Counted from the first letter of the stretch, positions 1 through 8,896 are shown. The stretch: DNA of 64,000 nucleotides from an uncultured Clostridia bacterium (GCA_934233735.1 CAKQGQ010000003.1:82468-146467), one strand, 5' to 3'. A program made the numbers and translations. The notes: generated by a model not told the origin, from the letters alone.

Positions 1-254
1 CCGCCGCCAATCAGAACGACCGGTGTATGTCCGTATTTCTGCATATACATCATGATGATGACCTGCATGAAATGTCCTACATGCAGGCAGTCTGCCGTCG
101 GGTCGAAGCCGATGTAGAACTTTACCTTTTCGTTCTGCAGCAGTTTGCGGATTTCTTCTTCGTTTGTGGATTGTTCGATAAATCCTCTTTCTTTCAAAAC
201 ATCGTAAGCGTTGTCAAAATGGCTTACGCTGTCCGGTATAAAATCAAATTTCAT
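1..254 (-). CDS. tyrS: Tyrosyl-tRNA synthetase, N-terminal part (cut by window edge)
   Basis: Charges tRNA-Tyr with tyrosine in the cytoplasm. Only the first ~84 codons are in the window. The translation starts MKFDFIPDSVSHFDN and holds the class I signature region YIGFDPTADCLHVGH, where HVGH is the HIGH motif, then a short GHTPVVLIGGG strand typical of TyrS. The ATG at 254 has a GGAGG ribosome site 5-6 bases upstream. It lies 16 bases downstream of upp on the same strand with no terminator between them, so it is probably the last visible gene of the prfA-tsaC-rpiB-upp run. The KMSKS loop and tRNA-binding domain are outside the window. No T-box leader is possible in the short gap. Confidence 0.93.
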   Translation of the reverse strand, partial: MKFDFIPDSVSHFDNAYDVLKERGFIEQSTNEEEIRKLLQNEKVKFYIGFDPTADCLHVGHFMQVIIMMYMQKYGHTPVVLIGG

Positions 255-270
255 TGTTTTCCTCCATGAA

Positions 271-900
271 TTATTTCGTGCCAAACAGTCTGTCGCCGGC
301 GTCGCCGAGTCCCGGAACGATGTATGCATGTTCATTCAGTCTTTCGTCCTGCTGCGCGATATAGATGTCAACATCCGGGTGTGCTTTCTGAAGTGCCTCA
401 ATTCCTTCCGGTGCTGCGATAAGACACATGAAAATGATATCCTTGCCGCCGCGTACTTTGATGGAATTGATTGCGTCAATTGCCGATCCGCCTGTTGCGA
501 GCATCGGGTCAACTACGAAAATCGTTCTCTTTTCGATGTCCTTCGGCAGCTTGCAGTAATATTCCACCGGTGTATGCGTTTCAGGGTCTCTGTAAAGGCC
601 TACATGACCAACCTTCGCGTTCGGATAAAGCGCAAGCATTCCGTCTACAAATCCAAGTCCGGCTCTGAGAATCGGAACAATTGCAATGTCTTCGCCCTTG
701 AGCATTTTCTGTGTGGTTTTGCAAATCGGCGTTTCAATTTCTACATCCATGAGCGGAAGATTTCTTGTCGCTTCATATCCCATAAGGGTAACAACTTCCT
801 TCGCGAGTTCTCTGAACTCCTTGTTGTTTGTTTCTGTCTTTCTCATAAGTGTGACCTTATGCTGAATTAACGGATGATCAAATACCAGTACATTTCCCAT
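271..900 (-). CDS. upp: Uracil phosphoribosyltransferase
   Basis: Converts uracil and PRPP to UMP in pyrimidine salvage (cytoplasmic). At 209 aa it has the normal family length. The PRPP-binding loop is DPMLATGGSAID near residues 130-141, and the uracil-binding C-terminal segment reads GLGDAGDRLFGTK. It lies 36 bases after rpiB and 16 bases before tyrS on the same strand. This rpiB-upp order is common in Clostridia. Nothing in it looks damaged. Confidence 0.97.
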   Translation of the reverse strand: MGNVLVFDHPLIQHKVTLMRKTETNNKEFRELAKEVVTLMGYEATRNLPLMDVEIETPICKTTQKMLKGEDIAIVPILRAGLGFVDGMLALYPNAKVGHVGLYRDPETHTPVEYYCKLPKDIEKRTIFVVDPMLATGGSAIDAINSIKVRGGKDIIFMCLIAAPEGIEALQKAHPDVDIYIAQQDERLNEHAYIVPGLGDAGDRLFGTK

Positions 901-936
901 TATTTTTCTCCTTTAATAATATATAAATTAAATTTT

Positions 937-1368
937 TTACATTTTGTCCAGCATATCGACTCTTCTCTGATGTCTGCCCCCTTCAAATTCGGTATCCAGC
1001 CACTCGTCAACAATCGCGAGCGCAAGTTCCGGCGCAGTCGTTCTTCCGCCAAGTGCCAAAATATTCGCATTATTGTGCTGCTTGGTCAGATGCGCCATCT
1101 CAACCGAAGTGCAAAGTCCGCAGCGGATTCCCTTTACCTTGTTCGCCGCAATGGAGATTCCGATTCCGGTACCGCAGCAAACCACGCCGAGGTCTGCCTC
1201 ACCATTCGCGACTGCTTCCCCACAAAGCTTCCCGTAAACCGGATAGTCCACAGAGTCTTCCGAATGTGTTCCGAGGTCACAGACTTCGTACCCTCTGTCC
1301 TCCAAATGCTTTTTCACTGTTTCCTTCAGCGCATATCCGCCGTGATCCGATGCAAGTGCAATCTTCAT
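937..1368 (-). CDS. rpiB: Ribose-5-phosphate isomerase B
   Basis: Interconverts ribose-5-phosphate and ribulose-5-phosphate (RpiB/LacAB family, cytoplasmic). The 143-aa product begins MKIALASDHGGYALK, the diagnostic RpiB N-terminus. The active-site segment VVCCGTGIGISIAANK carries the family cysteine and GTGIG loop near residues 64-78. The start codon is 3 bases from the end of tsaC, which suggests translational coupling within the prfA-tsaC-rpiB-upp cluster. LacA/LacB can look similar, but the neighbours favour RpiB. Confidence 0.95.
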   Translation of the reverse strand: MKIALASDHGGYALKETVKKHLEDRGYEVCDLGTHSEDSVDYPVYGKLCGEAVANGEADLGVVCCGTGIGISIAANKVKGIRCGLCTSVEMAHLTKQHNNANILALGGRTTAPELALAIVDEWLDTEFEGGRHQRRVDMLDKM

Positions 1369-1371
1369 GTG

Positions 1372-2397
1372 CTAAACCTCCTTGATATTATAGCCGGCAG
1401 ACTTAAACATCCGGTTCATTACCGCAAAGCCTATGCCGTCTTCCCGCAAAGCCGCTGCCAGAATTACATCGACGCCCGCCTTGTCGCAAGCCCTGAGTCT
1501 GGCAAAAAACTCATGCGCCGCAGCCTCCGGATGTTCATCGCTAAAAACTATAATTTCTGTTTTCTGTCCTGCAGAAGTTCTCTTCATTTTTTCTTCTGCC
1601 ATCGCCAGTTTGACTTTCTCAGGTTCTCCCTGATAGATTATCATCTCCGCTTTCGGAGCATAATGTTTATATTTCATTCCCGGAGATTTCGGTTTGAAAT
1701 CCGCCCCCGTTTCCAGCAATCCTCCGTTGTTAAAGATATCCGGTTTTTCAAGCAGAGCCGGGTCTATCCCGACCTGCTTTCTTAAAACTTCCGAAAGCTG
1801 CTTGGCTGTTATAATTCCTGGACGCAAAACAGACGGAATGTCCTCTGTCATATCCACAACCGTGGATTCGATTCCCGCTTTGCATTCTCCCCCGGCAATT
1901 ATCCCGTCGATTCTGCCGTCAAGGTCATCCACGACATGCTGATAAGTTGTCGGACTTGGTTTTCCTGAGAGATTCGCACTCGGCGCTGCTATCGGAGTCT
2001 CTGATGCGCTTATGAGTTCCGCTGCTGCAGGCTCACTCGGCATCCTGATTCCAACCGTATCGAGTCCTCCTGTCGTAACCTTCGGTATGACATCGAGTGC
2101 CGGAACAACCATTGTAAGCGGCCCCGGCCAAAATGCGTCCATCAGTTTCTGCATGTCCTCCGTTATTTTCGGTGTCAGCTTTAGCACATCGTCTTTTGAC
2201 GATATATGCACAATCATTGGATTATCAGACGGTCTGCCCTTCGCGGCATACACCTTGCCCACCGCTTCCGCATTCAGAGCATCTGCTCCGAGGCCGTAAA
2301 CGGTTTCCGTCGGGAAGGCAACGAGTCCGCCATCCTTAATAATCTCTGCTGCCTGTTTTATTTCTTCAGTTGTTGTCCCGAAAATTCTTGTAAACAT
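1372..2397 (-). CDS. tsaC: L-threonylcarbamoyladenylate synthase (Sua5/YwlC type)
   Basis: Makes threonylcarbamoyl-AMP from threonine, bicarbonate and ATP, the first step of the t6A37 tRNA modification. The 341-aa length is that of the two-domain Sua5 form. The YrdC-like catalytic domain covers about residues 10-200, with PTETVYGLGADA and KGRPSDNPMIVHI visible. A Sua5-specific C-terminal domain begins near SPGMKYKHYAPKAEM. It sits between prfA (21 bases upstream) and rpiB, the conserved Firmicutes arrangement where prfA and ywlC share an operon. Confidence 0.95.
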   Translation of the reverse strand: MFTRIFGTTTEEIKQAAEIIKDGGLVAFPTETVYGLGADALNAEAVGKVYAAKGRPSDNPMIVHISSKDDVLKLTPKITEDMQKLMDAFWPGPLTMVVPALDVIPKVTTGGLDTVGIRMPSEPAAAELISASETPIAAPSANLSGKPSPTTYQHVVDDLDGRIDGIIAGGECKAGIESTVVDMTEDIPSVLRPGIITAKQLSEVLRKQVGIDPALLEKPDIFNNGGLLETGADFKPKSPGMKYKHYAPKAEMIIYQGEPEKVKLAMAEEKMKRTSAGQKTEIIVFSDEHPEAAAHEFFARLRACDKAGVDVILAAALREDGIGFAVMNRMFKSAGYNIKEV

Positions 2398-2418
2398 TTC
2401 TGTTATCTTCTTTGTTTA

Positions 2419-3480
2419 TTAAAAGTTCTTCATCTTTTCGGCCTGATCACTTGTAATCAGCCCGTCTATTACTTCATCAATTTCGCCGTCGAGGAAGTTG
2501 TCAAGTTTATAAATCGTCATTCCGATTCTGTGATCCGTAATTCTTCCCTGCGGGAAGTTGTAAGTACGGATTCTCTCGCTTCTGTCTCCGGTTCCGACCT
2601 GACTGCGGCGCTGCTCGGAAATTTCGGCGTTCTGCTCACGCAGTTTCATATCATAAAGTCTGGAGCGCAAAACCTTAAACGCTTTTTCTTTATTCTTAAT
2701 TTGAGACTTTTCGTCCTGACAGGTTACAACCAGTCCTGTCGGAATGTGGGTTAAACGAACCGCTGAGTCCGTCGTATTTACACACTGACCGCCGTTTCCG
2801 GAGGAACGGTAAACATCGACTCTTACATCGTTCGGGTTGATTTCAACCTCAACATCATCCACTTCTGGAAGTACCGCCACTGTTGCCGCCGAAGTATGAA
2901 CTCTGCCGGCACTTTCTGTGTCAGGCACGCGCTGCACGCGATGTGTTCCGGATTCATACTTTAATCTGGAATATGCGCCTTTACCCTTAATAAGAACACT
3001 GGCTTCCTTAATTCCGCCGATATCCGTGGTGTTGGAATCCATAATTTCAGCCTTCCAGCCGCGTCTTTCGGCATAACGCAGGTACATTCTGAGAAGATCC
3101 TGTGCGAAAAGCGCTGCTTCGTCTCCGCCGGTTCCTGCTCTGACTTCAAGAATAACATTTTTCTCATCGTTAGGGTCTTTCGGAAGAAGGAGAATCTTCA
3201 ATTCTTCTTCCATCTTCGGAATTTCGTCTTCGTACTCGGCAATTTCCATCTTCGCCAGTTCGCGAAGCTCTTCGTCGCCCATTTCCAGCATTTCCTTGGC
3301 TTCTGCCACGCTTTCCTTTGCCTTCTTATATTCCCTGTACTTATTTACGATTGGCTCCATTTCGCCCATCTCCTTGATGTGCTTCTGCCAGACCGGCTGG
3401 TTGTTGATTACATCCGGATCTGAAACTTTCATGGAAAGCTCTTCGTATTTTTCTAATATGAAATCCAGTTTATCAAACAT
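2419..3480 (-). CDS. prfA: Peptide chain release factor 1
   Basis: Recognises UAA and UAG stop codons and triggers peptide release on the ribosome. The 353-aa protein has the catalytic GGQ motif in SSGNGGQCVNTTDSAVR. It also has the RF1-type stop-codon tripeptide P-x-T (here PDT, in QRVPDTESAGRVHTS), which separates it from RF2, whose tripeptide is SPF. The GGQ glutamine is the substrate of PrmC, encoded about 1 kb upstream on the same strand. A rho-independent terminator after rpmE lies just before its start, so prfA may have its own promoter or depend on read-through. Confidence 0.97.
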   Translation of the reverse strand: MFDKLDFILEKYEELSMKVSDPDVINNQPVWQKHIKEMGEMEPIVNKYREYKKAKESVAEAKEMLEMGDEELRELAKMEIAEYEDEIPKMEEELKILLLPKDPNDEKNVILEVRAGTGGDEAALFAQDLLRMYLRYAERRGWKAEIMDSNTTDIGGIKEASVLIKGKGAYSRLKYESGTHRVQRVPDTESAGRVHTSAATVAVLPEVDDVEVEINPNDVRVDVYRSSGNGGQCVNTTDSAVRLTHIPTGLVVTCQDEKSQIKNKEKAFKVLRSRLYDMKLREQNAEISEQRRSQVGTGDRSERIRTYNFPQGRITDHRIGMTIYKLDNFLDGEIDEVIDGLITSDQAEKMKNF

Positions 3481-3496
3481 TTCATTCTCCTATCAT

Positions 3497-3525
3497 AAAA
3501 AAACCGAAATATAAAATTTCGGTTT
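3497..3525 (-). terminator. Rho-independent terminator after rpmE
   Basis: A perfect 10-bp stem (3501-3510 with 3516-3525, 5-base loop) is followed on the minus strand by seven Ts. It sits 16 bases past the rpmE stop and just before prfA, so it should set the rpmE-to-prfA transcript ratio. Confidence 0.85.
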
Positions 3526-3541
3526 AATTTTCTTCTGATTA

Positions 3542-3742
3542 TTAGTCGAGTTTGTACTTGTTCTTGAACTTTTCAACACGGCCGCCGCGGTTGATCATCT
3601 TAGCAGCACCTGTGAAGAACGGATGACAAGCTGAGCATACATCAAGTCTTAATTCTTCTTTCGTTGACTTCGTAACAAAAGTGTTACCACATGCGCAAGT
3701 TACTTTACATTCCTTATAATCAGGATGGATTCCTTCCTTCAT
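3542..3742 (-). CDS. rpmE: 50S ribosomal protein L31 (zinc-binding type)
   Basis: Large-subunit ribosomal protein of 66 aa. It carries the zinc-ligand cysteines of the C+ form (CKVTCAC near residues 12-18 and CSACHPF near 36-42), rather than the cysteine-free YtjA form made during zinc starvation. It has its own sigma-A-like promoter upstream and a strong terminator downstream, so it is probably a monocistronic unit inside the release-factor cluster. The start has a GGAAG ribosome site a few bases upstream. Confidence 0.96.
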   Translation of the reverse strand: MKEGIHPDYKECKVTCACGNTFVTKSTKEELRLDVCSACHPFFTGAAKMINRGGRVEKFKNKYKLD

Positions 3743-3820
3743 GTTCGTCTTCCTTTCCTGCTCAGGCAGTCCGCCCTTGCATATTTCAAATCTATCTGTA
3801 AAATCTAATACAGCCTTTAT

Positions 3821-3849
3821 ACTATATCACAGCATTTTCGTGATTGCAA
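3821..3849 (-). promoter_or_regulatory. Probable sigma-A promoter of rpmE
   Basis: On the minus strand TTGCAA (3844-3849) and TATAGT (3821-3826) are separated by exactly 17 bases, about 80 bases upstream of the rpmE start, in the gap behind the flavoprotein gene. No experimental support. Confidence 0.6.
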
Positions 3850-3854
3850 GCGAT

Positions 3855-4541
3855 TTATTCAAAAAAGTCCATTCCGTCGAGAAAAACATCTTTCTCTTCT
3901 GTTTCCTTAATCGCTTCTTCCGCAATCTGTGAGAAATTGGCAAGTCTTGCCACCAAATCGTTCAGACTTGTCGCCGCGCCAAACTCCGGTTCGTCTTTCA
4001 CAACCCCCAAAATCTTTTTGCCAAGCTCATATGCCTGTTTCGGGAAGTCGCTGTTTAAAACATCCTCCGGAGTCTGTGATTTTCCTGCTGCAATGACATC
4101 GACAATTTCCCATCCCAGATAGTCCACCATGCCGTAGTAGCTCGCCATAGCGCCCTGCGCGGACTCCATTGTCGTATCTGCGAAGGCCATCATCAGCGCA
4201 GTTTTCTTATTATTATGAATTTCACCGTCGATTGCATAAAAGCGGTCGATGACGGTCTTAATCTGCGCCGTCATTCCGTAATAATAAATCGGCGTAAGGA
4301 AAACAACCGCATCCGCAGCAATCAGCTCGTCCCGCAATTCATCGAAATCATCTCTGAAAACGCAGGCAGAAACCGCACTATGACACTTTTCGCACGCGAT
4401 GCACGGATGAACATCCTTTAATGCCGCATCAAAACGAATCACATCATGACCTGCCTCGTGCGCTCCTCTGATAAATTCTGCCGCAAGCACAGCAGTCGTC
4501 CCCTGTTTATGAGGACTTCCGGTAATCAGTAAAATTTTCAT
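3855..4541 (-). CDS. Flavodoxin-fold NAD(P)H-dependent oxidoreductase, Fe-S flavoprotein-like
   Basis: A 228-aa member of the NADPH-dependent FMN reductase/iron-sulfur flavoprotein group. The FMN phosphate loop is GSPHKQGTTA near the N-terminus. Cysteines in CIACEKCHSAVSAC (about residues 49-62) could bind an Fe-S cluster or act in disulfide exchange, and the flavin-ring region is PIYYYGM. It probably moves electrons from NAD(P)H or ferredoxin to a small acceptor; the substrate cannot be read. I prefer the ATG at 4541, which has GGGGAG 7 bases upstream; a GTG at 4547 overlaps the prmC stop but is too close to that site. It appears co-transcribed with prmC. Confidence 0.85.
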   Translation of the reverse strand: MKILLITGSPHKQGTTAVLAAEFIRGAHEAGHDVIRFDAALKDVHPCIACEKCHSAVSACVFRDDFDELRDELIAADAVVFLTPIYYYGMTAQIKTVIDRFYAIDGEIHNNKKTALMMAFADTTMESAQGAMASYYGMVDYLGWEIVDVIAAGKSQTPEDVLNSDFPKQAYELGKKILGVVKDEPEFGAATSLNDLVARLANFSQIAEEAIKETEEKDVFLDGMDFFE

Positions 4542-4543
4542 CT

Positions 4544-5479
4544 TCACTCTCCCCGTTTCTTTTCCTCTTTTTTCTTAATTGCCGCAACAATTCTGTCCCG
4601 ACCCGTCAAATCCGTAAGACCTATGATCCTCTCATATTCTCCTGTTTGACGCAAAATCTCCTTTACCGCATCCTTTTGCTCACAGCCGATTTCCATCATC
4701 AGAACTCCGTCCTTTTTCAAGTACGCAGCGGCTTCCTGTGCTATTTTGCGATAAAAGTTCAGTCCGTCGGTTCCGCCATCCAGTGCCAGCCTCGGCTCAT
4801 GGTCTTTCACTTCCGGCTCCAGTCCTTCGATGACTTCACTCTCGATATAAGGCGGATTGCTGATAATCAAATCAAACTTTTTCTTTCCGAATCTTCCGTT
4901 AAAGAACGGAGCTTCAAACATATCGCTTTCTGCGAATTTTATATTTTTGCATGCATTATATGACGCATTTTCGCGTGCCGTCTTCAGTGCCTGCGGGCTG
5001 ACATCAGTGCAGACAACTTTCGCCTTTCCAAAAGTTTTCGCAAGAGAAATTCCAATTGCACCGCTTCCGCAGCATAAATCCAAAATATCTGCGCTGCCTT
5101 TCAACGGTTTGCCTCTGCCGTATGCGCCTCCTCTGAGCGTACCTTTTTCAAGAAGCTCAATTGCATCCTCGACCATCGTCTCCGTATCCTGCCGCGGAAT
5201 CAAAACATGTTCGTTCACTTTGAACGGGAATCCCATAAACTCCTGCTCGCCGGTGATATGCTGAAGCGGTTGTCTTTTCGCCCTTTTCTCAATCAGTGCA
5301 AAATATGCTTCGCACTGATTGTCCTGCAAAACATCCTGCCAGTGCATCATAAGCGCTGTCTTGTCATAGCCCATGAGAAAGCAGTATAACTCTTTTGCGT
5401 CAATTTGTGCATCGGCAACTCCTGCATCTGCAAGCTGTCTTTCTGCAATTTTTATCAACTCTTTTACTGATAGACTCAT
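4544..5479 (-). CDS. prmC: Release factor glutamine N5-methyltransferase
   Basis: Methylates the glutamine of the GGQ motif in RF1 and RF2 using S-adenosylmethionine. The 311-aa protein has an N-terminal helical substrate-docking domain (about 1-90). The Rossmann fold follows, with motif I ILDLCCGSGAIGISLAK and the catalytic NPPY in IISNPPYIES. Its ATG overlaps the stop of the upstream membrane protein as ATGA, and the downstream flavoprotein begins 2 bases after its stop, so three genes are translationally linked. Its substrate gene prfA is in the same cluster. Confidence 0.96.
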   Translation of the reverse strand: MSLSVKELIKIAERQLADAGVADAQIDAKELYCFLMGYDKTALMMHWQDVLQDNQCEAYFALIEKRAKRQPLQHITGEQEFMGFPFKVNEHVLIPRQDTETMVEDAIELLEKGTLRGGAYGRGKPLKGSADILDLCCGSGAIGISLAKTFGKAKVVCTDVSPQALKTARENASYNACKNIKFAESDMFEAPFFNGRFGKKKFDLIISNPPYIESEVIEGLEPEVKDHEPRLALDGGTDGLNFYRKIAQEAAAYLKKDGVLMMEIGCEQKDAVKEILRQTGEYERIIGLTDLTGRDRIVAAIKKKEEKKRGE

Positions 5480-6561
5480 TTATTTTCAGCCTCTTTTTCC
5501 TCTTTTTCATCCGGCTGCCCCGGTTTCTTTACCGGGCCGTCACTGACTGCGGGGTCATAAAACTCTGCTTCTCCCTCAACGGGTCTTCCCTCTAAATCAC
5601 AGATTCCTTCGAAATACGGCACATCTTCACCATCGTTAAGCACCGCTTTCACCGAAGCAATCGCAACCTCAAGCTGTTTAAGGCTTGGTTCTGCCGTCGT
5701 GAGTTTTTGGAGATAAAGCCCCGGAAGGCTTAAAATTTCCACGATAATATTATCGCTTCTTCCTGCCCATTTTAGAAGTTCGTAGGACAGCCCCGCAATA
5801 ACCGGAAGCACTAAAATTCTCGAAAGAACTCTCACCCAGACATTTGGCCAGCCCATAAATACATGAACCAGAATCGCGATGACCATTACGAACATCAAAA
5901 AACTCGTGCCGCAACGCGGGTGCAGAGTGTAGAAGGTCTGCGCGTTTTCCGGAGTAAGTTCCAGACCGTTTTCAAAGCAGTGAATCGTCTTATGTTCCGC
6001 CCCATGATACTGAAATACGGTTTTAATGTCCTTCATCCTTGAAATCAAAAGAATATATAGAACGAAGATTAAAATTCTCACTACGCCTTCTATCAGATTC
6101 AGCACCAGAATATTGCTCGTCAGTGCAGCGCACCAGCCGACAACCGCCGTCGGAAGCACCATGAAAATGCCAATCGACATAATCAAAGCCAAAACAACCG
6201 ACAAGAACAGCAAAATATTCCATGCTTTTTCCCTGCCTAAATGTTCTTCAACCCAAATGTCAAATTTATCTTTCTGGTAATCTTCCGGGTAATACTGCTC
6301 CAGAACCTCTGCCGAATACATCAGCACTTTCGTACCATATATAAGGGAGACCAGAAAGTTAATCGCACCTCGCAGAAGCGGAATTTTTCCCCACTTGCTG
6401 CCCTGCGGCGTCGGCTGCGTCTTCATGTGTATTTTTCCATCCGGAAGCCGGATTGCAATCGCCGTCCGCTTCGGACCGCGCATCATAATCCCTTCCATAA
6501 TTGCCTGTCCTCCTATCGAAGTCGGACAAGCATCTTTCAAAAAGATTCTTTTTAAATCCAT
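5476..6561 (-). CDS. DUF1385 membrane protein, YqhQ-like
   Basis: A 361-aa member of DUF1385, a family of unknown function usually located near prmC and prfA in Firmicutes. The N-terminus carries the family signature GGQAIMEGIMMRGP. Hydrophobic segments lie near residues 110-150 and 155-175 and again around 215-255, separated by the conserved FQYHGAEHKTIHCFE. The C-terminal ~40 residues are acidic and lysine-rich. It follows rho by 37 bases and overlaps prmC by 4 bases. No catalytic role can be assigned; the conserved histidines suggest metal or enzyme function but do not prove it. Confidence 0.9.
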   Translation of the reverse strand: MDLKRIFLKDACPTSIGGQAIMEGIMMRGPKRTAIAIRLPDGKIHMKTQPTPQGSKWGKIPLLRGAINFLVSLIYGTKVLMYSAEVLEQYYPEDYQKDKFDIWVEEHLGREKAWNILLFLSVVLALIMSIGIFMVLPTAVVGWCAALTSNILVLNLIEGVVRILIFVLYILLISRMKDIKTVFQYHGAEHKTIHCFENGLELTPENAQTFYTLHPRCGTSFLMFVMVIAILVHVFMGWPNVWVRVLSRILVLPVIAGLSYELLKWAGRSDNIIVEILSLPGLYLQKLTTAEPSLKQLEVAIASVKAVLNDGEDVPYFEGICDLEGRPVEGEAEFYDPAVSDGPVKKPGQPDEKEEKEAENK

Positions 6562-6598
6562 AAGCTATTCCTCTGTTTTTCCAATACCTCTTGCGGGT

Positions 6599-7885
6599 TT
6601 ATTCCTCAATCAATACTTTCTTAATTACCTGAACAAAATCTTTGTTTGTCTTCGTGTGTGCCAGATTATCGATAATCTCACTCGCCACTTCCTGAGAATC
6701 GCGGTTTGACATCGCTCTTCTCATCGCCCATACAGCCTCGAGCTCATCCTGATCCATGAGAAGGTCTTCCCTTCTTGTTCCGGATTTATTCAGGCTGATT
6801 GCAGGGAAGATACGTTTTTCACTGAGTCTGCGGTCGAGATGAAGTTCCATATTGCCGGTACCCTTGAATTCTTCAAAGATTACATCATCCATACGGCTTC
6901 CCGTTTCAACAAGCGCAGTCGCTAAAATTGTAATCGACCCACCTTCTTCCATCTTTCTTGCAGCACCGAAGAATTTTTTCGGTCTGTGGAGCGCGCCCGG
7001 GTCAAGTCCGCCGCTAAGGGTTCTTCCCGATGCCGGAACTACCATGTTGTACGCTCTGGCAAGTCTTGTAATGCTATCTAATAATATTACCACATCCTTG
7101 CCGTGTTCAACCAGACGCTGCGCTCTGGCAAGAACCATTTCCGCCACTTTCACATGATGTGCCGGCAGTTCATCGAATGTCGAGTATATAACTTCGCCCT
7201 TCGTGAGGGAACGCTTCATATCCGTTACTTCTTCCGGTCTTTCATCGACTAAAAGCACGATGAGCTCGATTTCCGGATAATTCTTCTCGATTGCATGCGC
7301 GACTTTCTTTAAAAGAACCGTCTTTCCTGCTTTCGGCGGTGCCACAATCAAACCTCGCTGCCCTTTTCCGATTGGGGCAATCAAATCAATGAGTCTGGTC
7401 GAGAGTTCTCTGCTTCCGTCCTCAAGTCTAAGTCTTTCATAAGGGAACACCGGCGTCAGGTTATCGAAATCCGGTCTGCGGATTGCCACACCCGGCTCAT
7501 CTCCGTTTACGGTCAATACATAAAGCAGCGCTCCGAATCTTTCGCCCTCTTTCGGCAGCCGCGTAATTCCTCTTATCTTATCTCCCGTTTTTAAGTTAAA
7601 TCTGCGAATCTGCGTCGGAGATACATAGATGTCTTTTTCGCTCGTAAGGAAATTGGAAAATCTCAAAAATCCGAAATTGTTTTCTTCCTGAATTTCCAGA
7701 ATACCTTCAACTTCCGGGCGTTCTTCTTTCGGCGGCTCCTTACGCTCCGCCTGTTCTTCCGCCACGCTCTCAGGTGCTTCAACCTCTTCCGGCTGCACCT
7801 CTGCTGCAGTTTCGACCTGTTCTTCTGCAGGCTCTGTTTTTATCTTTTCTTCAGAAATTTCTTCCGTTACTTTTTTTCTTGGCAT
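6599..7885 (-). CDS. rho: Transcription termination factor Rho
   Basis: Hexameric RNA-dependent ATPase that terminates transcription. From the ATG at 7885 (AAAGGTGA ribosome site) the product is 428 aa; a longer reading from 7921 lacks a ribosome site. After a ~65-residue Glu/Pro-rich low-complexity insert comes the cold-shock-like RNA-binding domain (ILEIQEENNFGFLR). The RecA-like ATPase follows, with Walker A APPKAGKTVLLKK and the Q/R-loop region GSRMDDVIFEEFKGTGN. The acidic N-terminal insert replaces the usual Rho N-terminal helix bundle. It heads the rho-yqhQ-prmC group. Confidence 0.96.
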   Translation of the reverse strand: MPRKKVTEEISEEKIKTEPAEEQVETAAEVQPEEVEAPESVAEEQAERKEPPKEERPEVEGILEIQEENNFGFLRFSNFLTSEKDIYVSPTQIRRFNLKTGDKIRGITRLPKEGERFGALLYVLTVNGDEPGVAIRRPDFDNLTPVFPYERLRLEDGSRELSTRLIDLIAPIGKGQRGLIVAPPKAGKTVLLKKVAHAIEKNYPEIELIVLLVDERPEEVTDMKRSLTKGEVIYSTFDELPAHHVKVAEMVLARAQRLVEHGKDVVILLDSITRLARAYNMVVPASGRTLSGGLDPGALHRPKKFFGAARKMEEGGSITILATALVETGSRMDDVIFEEFKGTGNMELHLDRRLSEKRIFPAISLNKSGTRREDLLMDQDELEAVWAMRRAMSNRDSQEVASEIIDNLAHTKTNKDFVQVIKKVLIEE

Positions 7886-7948
7886 GGATATCACCTTTTG
7901 CAACGCTGAATTTCGCTGCACCTTTCATAGAATTTAAAGAAATGCTAA

Positions 7949-7976
7949 ACAAAATAGAATTATTACAAAATAGAAT
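7949..7976. repeat. Two direct copies of a 12-bp element upstream of rho
   Basis: ACAAAATAGAAT occurs at 7949-7960 and again at 7965-7976, with a 16-base period. The pair sits between the rho start and the lysR stop. It may be part of the rho promoter region or a binding site for a regulator; no more can be said. Confidence 0.5.
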
Positions 7977-7987
7977 AACATATCAAT

Positions 7988-8896
7988 TTATTCTATACTT
8001 TTCACATCAAAAAAGCAAGTTTTTTTGTAGGCAGCAACCCACTTGCACGCACACTTATAAAACGCTTCCGCCGCGCCTGACAAAACCTCCCGGCTGCGGC
8101 ACGCAATTCCTAAATCCCGATATCCCGGCGGCTCAAGCGGCACCGCTTTTATCTTTCGCGAAAAACCCTCGAGCATCATCATGGACATGAGGCTCGTCCC
8201 AAGCCCCTGCTCAACCATGGCAATCACGGCATGGTCGTCGCTCTCCATGAATCGTGCGTCGGGCTCAATTCTGTTTTGATTCAAAATTGCGGTAATTTCG
8301 TCCTCGACGCCCTCATTGAGCGCAATATACGGCAGTTCCGGCAGCATGGTGATTGGAAACTTCGGAAGCGATGCGAGCGGATCGTCCTCTGCAAAAATAC
8401 TTACAATCGGATCCCGGTACAAAAAATCCGCCTCAAGTTCCGGCTTCGTCGGATACGCAACGAAACCCACATCGACACGCCCGTCGGAAATCCAGCTGAC
8501 AATCTGTGCATCCGTTCCGTGCAGGAGTTCAAAACGGATTCCCGGGTGTTTGTCGTGAAATTCTTTAATAATCCCCGGAAGCCACTGTGCTGAAACGCTG
8601 TTGAAGGTCCCGACCCGAATGAGTCCGTCCCGCAATCCGTTGATTTCGTCTATGTGCTCTGCCAGTCTTCTTTGGTCGTGAAGCACCGTCCGAATATCGG
8701 GAAGCAGCCTCTCCCCCTCCGGGGTAAGCTGTACGCCGTTACGCCCTCTCATGAGAAGGCGCACACCCCATTCCTCTTCCAGAGAGCTCAGCGCCCGCGT
8801 AAGCCCGGACTGGCTGTACCCCAGTTCTTCCGCTGCCTGCGTCATTGTGCCCACCTCGACAGCCTTTACAAATGCCTCATATTGTCCGAAATTCAT
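7988..8896 (-). CDS. LysR-family transcriptional regulator
   Basis: A 302-aa LTTR. The N-terminal winged helix reads FVKAVEVGTMTQAAEELGYSQ and the remainder is a periplasmic-binding-like effector domain (about residues 90-300). It is transcribed divergently from the DDAH-like gene at 9028, across a 131-base region with a TCATG-N5-CATGA dyad, so it most likely controls that gene and itself. The effector could be an arginine derivative, but this is inference from position. The start at 8896 has GGAGG about 8 bases upstream. Confidence 0.92.
   Translation of the reverse strand: MNFGQYEAFVKAVEVGTMTQAAEELGYSQSGLTRALSSLEEEWGVRLLMRGRNGVQLTPEGERLLPDIRTVLHDQRRLAEHIDEINGLRDGLIRVGTFNSVSAQWLPGIIKEFHDKHPGIRFELLHGTDAQIVSWISDGRVDVGFVAYPTKPELEADFLYRDPIVSIFAEDDPLASLPKFPITMLPELPYIALNEGVEDEITAILNQNRIEPDARFMESDDHAVIAMVEQGLGTSLMSMMMLEGFSRKIKAVPLEPPGYRDLGIACRSREVLSGAAEAFYKCACKWVAAYKKTCFFDVKSIE

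Noticed and set aside
211..870. Plus-strand reading frames opposite upp, rpiB, prfA and other genes
   Set aside because: They are antisense to clearly recognised genes with Cys/Phe-rich translations and no ribosome sites.
7886..7921. Longer Rho start
   Set aside because: The added 12 residues have no ribosome site and include no conserved sequence; the ATG at 7885 follows AAAGGTGA.
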